Below, one piece after another: positions 7,894 through 9,574 of a stretch of DNA of 9,574 nucleotides. Numbering within the stretch: position 1 is the stretch's first letter; every line of letters begins with the position of its first letter. Made by a program: the position numbers and the translations under genes. Source of the DNA: an uncultured Bacteroides sp. (GTDB lineage: Bacteria; Bacteroidota; Bacteroidia; Bacteroidales; Bacteroidaceae); contig CAJJYX010000129.1 of assembly GCA_905197435.1 (NCBI GenBank), positions 1 through 9,574 on the forward strand. Reading direction: 5' to 3'. The notes under the pieces are model-generated. The model was given only the letters and a program-made list of their open reading frames with translations, was not told the DNA's origin and searched no databases.

Positions 7894-8754
7894 TTACCGG
7901 AGTCGATGCGACATAATCAGCAGGTAGGGATAGACGGCGGCTAAAGTTCCTATGCTGAATATCCCTATCAGGATCAGGAACCGCAGAAACATCATGCTGA
8001 CCGCCAGCAACATGGCAGCCACATATTCGGGCGCTTCCTGTGCAGGCGCCTTGCGGCTCTTGCGTGCCAATACGGAGATGGTGGCGGTACTACTGTACAA
8101 CCCGCCCACAATGCCGGAGACCAAAATGCCGGACTCGCGGAACACATATCTCTTCAACAGATAAGAGAGATAGGAAATGCCGGAAACAACCACCGTAGCC
8201 AGCCATATGCTGTAAGGCGTCAGGTTAACGCCCGGTATCAGGTTGTCATTGGGCAACATCGGAAGAATAATACCGCTGATGGCAAGGAACTTGGCAAGCG
8301 TAATCATTTCATCATTCTTCATCCGCTGCGCCAGTTCGGTGAAGGTGTGCTTCAACTCCGTAAAGAGCAATACCGTTACAATCACCATGACATAGAACCA
8401 TGAAGGCTGCGTGGCGACAATGGGCGCGATGCAGTACGTAATGAGCGCTATGACAATGGTAGTCACCCCGAACACATGAAACTGCGCCTGCTTGACGTAG
8501 TAGTTCAGGGCAAGCAACAGCCCTAAGACAGCTCCGCCGCCCATAAAAAGCCGGTAGTCCACCGGATCGAGAATATAGAGGAGATAACCCAGAATACCGA
8601 TAAAAGTAAATGTACGGTCAGTACCGAAGAGGGTGGTCTCCCCTTCACGCTTCAGGCTGATGCGCCGCAAGGAAAGGCCTATGAGCAAAGAGAACACCGT
8701 CACCAGAATAAAAGTGACGAGCTCTTCCGGCAAGTGTTGGTACAGTTTCTCCAT
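7894..8754 (-). CDS. N-terminal open frame of the split MgtC/DUF4010 membrane protein
   Basis: This is the 286-codon frame that would be translated from the split gene. It begins 'MEKLYQHLPEEL' and has an MgtC-like N-terminal helix (about 11-29) followed by 'GTDRTFTFIGILGYLLY' (44-60). It has several more hydrophobic segments and the DUF4010 signature: 'PYSIWLATVVVSGISYLSY' (180-198), 'ESGILVSGIVGGLYSSTAT' (207-225) and 'LARKS' (229-233). It stops six residues after the point (S282) where homologous sequence ends, which is the reason to treat it as truncated. The product would contain the MgtC-like part and about half of DUF4010, and would lack the last three or so membrane segments. Whether a stable protein is made is unknown. 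Confidence 0.8.
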   Translation of the reverse strand: MEKLYQHLPEELVTFILVTVFSLLIGLSLRRISLKREGETTLFGTDRTFTFIGILGYLLYILDPVDYRLFMGGGAVLGLLLALNYYVKQAQFHVFGVTTIVIALITYCIAPIVATQPSWFYVMVIVTVLLFTELKHTFTELAQRMKNDEMITLAKFLAISGIILPMLPNDNLIPGVNLTPYSIWLATVVVSGISYLSYLLKRYVFRESGILVSGIVGGLYSSTATISVLARKSRKAPAQEAPEYVAAMLLAVSMMFLRFLILIGIFSIGTLAAVYPYLLIMSHRLR

Positions 8755-8786
8755 ATACGAATGAACAATTACAAGGCACGATTAGT

Positions 8787-9257
8787 TTACTCCCATTCCT
8801 TAAACGGATGCTTCATCAGTTGCGAATTGTAATAACGGATATCTCCCGTAACTTCCCGCCCTATAAAATCCGGTTTCTCAAAAGGTTCATTCTCAGAGGC
8901 AAGCTCAACTTCGGCAACCGTCAGCCCTTCATTTTCCCCGTAGAACTCGTCCACTTCGAACACATGCTGCCCGCTGCGCACCAGATAACGGGTCTTATCG
9001 ATGACGCCCGGCTCGCACAGCCTCATCAGGTCTTTGGCCTCATTCAAAGGGATCTCCTTTTCCCATTCGTAGCGGCTGATGCCTGAGCTGTCGGATGCTC
9101 CCTTAATGGTGAGGTAGCCCCGCCCGTCGCGAATACGCACTCTTACCGTCCGTCCCCGCGCACTGCTGATATAGCCCTGAATAATACGGCTTTGGGCGTA
9201 TGCTTGCGACTTATACTCCCCTTCTACGAGAAACTTCCGTTCTATCTCTTGCGGCAT
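8787..9257 (-). CDS. CYTH-domain triphosphate tunnel protein
   Basis: This 156-residue stand-alone CYTH protein matches the usual size of short bacterial triphosphate tunnel metalloenzymes. The hallmark ExExK motif is at the very N-terminus (E4, E6, K8 in 'EIERKFLV'). The tunnel-lining basic and acidic residues follow in order: 'VRVRIRDG' (R39, R41, R43), 'LTIKG' (K52), 'YEWEKEIP' (E64, E66, E68), 'KTRYLV' (K88, R90), 'FEVDEF' (E101, D103) and 'VAEVELAS' (E116, E118). These bind metal and a triphosphate in the family. Characterised short members often hydrolyse inorganic triphosphate, but the true substrate here is unknown. It is cytosolic, with no signal. It starts 13 bp after the stop of a 44-aa membrane protein gene and ends 32 bp before the MgtC-like gene, so the three probably share a transcript from the promoter near 9438-9469. 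Confidence 0.93.
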   Translation of the reverse strand: MPQEIERKFLVEGEYKSQAYAQSRIIQGYISSARGRTVRVRIRDGRGYLTIKGASDSSGISRYEWEKEIPLNEAKDLMRLCEPGVIDKTRYLVRSGQHVFEVDEFYGENEGLTVAEVELASENEPFEKPDFIGREVTGDIRYYNSQLMKHPFKEWE

Positions 9258-9270
9258 ATTCTATCTTCGA

Positions 9271-9405
9271 TTAGCCCAAGAAGGAGTAACCTACCAGCAT
9301 GGCGACTACCAATAGCAGAGCTACAACTCCGATAATCAGCAACACTTTCTTGGCCTGTTCTTCTTCTTTCCGACTGTGCATTACTTTCTTTTTGCTCTTT
9401 CCCAT
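9271..9405 (-). CDS. 44-residue single-pass membrane protein
   Basis: This small gene translates to 44 residues. A strongly basic head (MGKSKKKVMHSRK) is followed by a charged patch (EEEQAKK), a single hydrophobic segment of about 19 residues (V21-G39) and a short tail YSFLG. The positive head predicts N-terminus in the cytosol and one membrane span. Support for its being real: it is the first gene after a good Bacteroides-type promoter, its ATG lies about 25-30 nt from the expected transcript start, and it is 13 bp ahead of the CYTH start. The size and composition are those of a true small membrane protein, not chance. I do not recognise the family and assign no function. An internal ATG at codon 9 is a less likely start because it would discard the basic head. 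Confidence 0.75.
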   Translation of the reverse strand: MGKSKKKVMHSRKEEEQAKKVLLIIGVVALLLVVAMLVGYSFLG

Positions 9406-9437
9406 GGTGTTTTTACAGTTTAAAGTTCAACGACAAA

Positions 9438-9469
9438 CAAAGTAAAAAGAAATTCGGGAAGTTTGCAAA
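9438..9469 (-). promoter_or_regulatory. Bacteroides-type promoter for the small protein-CYTH-MgtC cluster
   Basis: On the minus strand a -33 box TTTG (9469-9466) is followed after 20 bases by TTACTTTG (9445-9438). This matches the Bacteroides primary-sigma -7 consensus TAnnTTTG with one mismatch, and the spacing is in the normal range. Transcription would begin around 9430, leaving a leader of roughly 25 nt before the ATG at 9405. The -33 box lies inside a 10-bp perfect palindrome. Confidence 0.6.
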
Positions 9470-9470
9470 C
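9461..9470. repeat. Perfect 10-bp palindrome over the -33 box
   Basis: GTTTGCAAAC is its own reverse complement and covers the TTTG -33 element of the minus-strand promoter. It could be a binding site for a dimeric regulator, or simply a chance extension of TTTG. Flanking bases do not extend the symmetry. Confidence 0.4.
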
Positions 9471-9481
9471 ATTTATAAAAG

Positions 9482-9530
9482 AAAAAAGCGGGAAGTTAAC
9501 ATCATTGATTATATGATGTTAACTTCCCGC
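9482..9530 (-). terminator. Intrinsic terminator with 18-bp perfect stem, for a gene right of the window
   Basis: The arms at 9488-9505 and 9513-9530 are perfect reverse complements of 18 bases, GCGGG at the base and GTTAAC within, around a 7-base loop (9506-9512). Read on the minus strand, the stem is followed directly by TTTTTT (9487-9482), the T-run of an intrinsic terminator. There is no T-run on the plus side. It therefore ends a leftward transcript coming from beyond 9574, and insulates the promoter at 9438-9469, whose -33 box starts 12 bases further on. The stem is unusually long and perfect for a terminator. Confidence 0.85.
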
Positions 9531-9574
9531 ATATACGATATTAACTTCTTACCCGCAACAGAGTTAACTTATTC
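9495..9574. repeat. Degenerate 22-23-bp periodic repeat built on GTTAAC
   Basis: GTTAAC or a one-base variant occurs at 9495, 9518, 9540 (ATTAAC) and 9563, at intervals of 23, 22 and 23 bp. The last three continue as TTAACTT. The first two units also share ATAT(G/C)GAT-like ends, and CCCGC recurs in units two and three. The first two copies form part of the terminator stem, so part of the pattern is explained by that; the third and fourth are not. The array continues off the right edge. Confidence 0.45.

Larger units (their letters stand above)
7466..8754 (-). pseudogene. MgtC/DUF4010-type polytopic membrane protein, split by a frameshift
   Basis: Two minus-strand frames together make one ~429-residue MgtC/SapB-DUF4010 membrane protein, the usual full length. 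The first frame (8754 to 7894) encodes the N-terminal 286 residues. The second, open well upstream of 7907, reads 'TTDEEEDGSNPLEFKVALIF', the family's linker and next helix, and continues to TAA at 7466-7468. The 1289-nt span is not divisible by three. The simplest repair is one extra G after TCG at 7911-7909, turning 'LLIMSHRLR-stop' into 'LLIMSASTPVSAW' and joining seamlessly to the second frame. Either the gene is freshly broken or the base was lost in sequencing or assembly. The function of the intact family is not well established; an inner-membrane transport-related role is usual speculation. It is the last gene of the minus cluster, 32 bp after the CYTH gene, and its stop lies one base from that of GH144. 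Confidence 0.82.

Noticed and set aside
7894..7930. Programmed ribosomal frameshift in the MgtC-like gene
   Set aside because: There is no slippery heptamer and no clear stimulatory structure at the junction; a missing base explains the data more simply.
9541..9574. C-terminal end of a minus-strand gene (about ten codons ending in TAA at 9543-9541)
   Set aside because: The stop lies 10 bases ahead of the terminator stem, which is suggestive, but ten codons without any recognisable motif cannot support a gene call.

Overview
The window looks like chromosomal DNA of a gut-type Bacteroides. It carries a SusC/SusD outer-membrane pair, lipoprotein signals with Bacteroidota-style lipoboxes, A/T-rich start contexts without strong Shine-Dalgarno sequences, and a promoter of the Bacteroides TTTG / TAnnTTTG type. 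Base composition is mixed: susD is A/T-rich and the GH144 gene is clearly G/C-rich. I cannot name the species.

Positions 1-7464 (+ strand) hold the 3' part of a polysaccharide utilization locus (PUL). In order these are the C-terminal part of a SusC-like TonB-dependent transporter, a complete SusD-like lipoprotein, a secreted GH3 beta-glucosidase of the BglX type, a lipoprotein of the endonuclease/exonuclease/phosphatase (EEP) fold, and a lipoprotein of the 'glycoamylase' Pfam family that corresponds to GH144. All point the same way. The spacings are 28, 107 and 23 bp, with a final 1-base stop/start overlap, so this is probably one operon. GH144 next to a GH3 beta-glucosidase is the combination known for beta-1,2-glucan (sophoro-oligosaccharide) use in Bacteroidota. 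The best guess is therefore a beta-1,2-glucan PUL: SusCD binds and imports the glucan, GH144 cuts it to short oligosaccharides, and periplasmic GH3 releases glucose. The unexplained member is the EEP lipoprotein. It may remove phosphodiester-linked substituents such as phosphoglycerol from natural beta-1,2-glucans, which is a hypothesis only. The 107-bp susD-bglX gap folds into a long imperfect hairpin.

Positions 7466-9405 (- strand) hold a second, convergent cluster. Its genes in transcription order are a 44-aa single-pass membrane protein, a CYTH-domain triphosphate tunnel protein, and an MgtC/DUF4010-type polytopic membrane protein. The last is split by a frameshift near 7909 that is best explained by one missing base. 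This cluster meets the PUL tail to tail with one base between the stop codons and no terminator between them.

Positions 9406-9574 hold the promoter of the minus-strand cluster, a 10-bp palindrome on its -33 box, a strong 18-bp-stem intrinsic terminator serving a gene beyond the right edge, and a degenerate 22-23-bp periodic repeat of GTTAAC that runs off the window.
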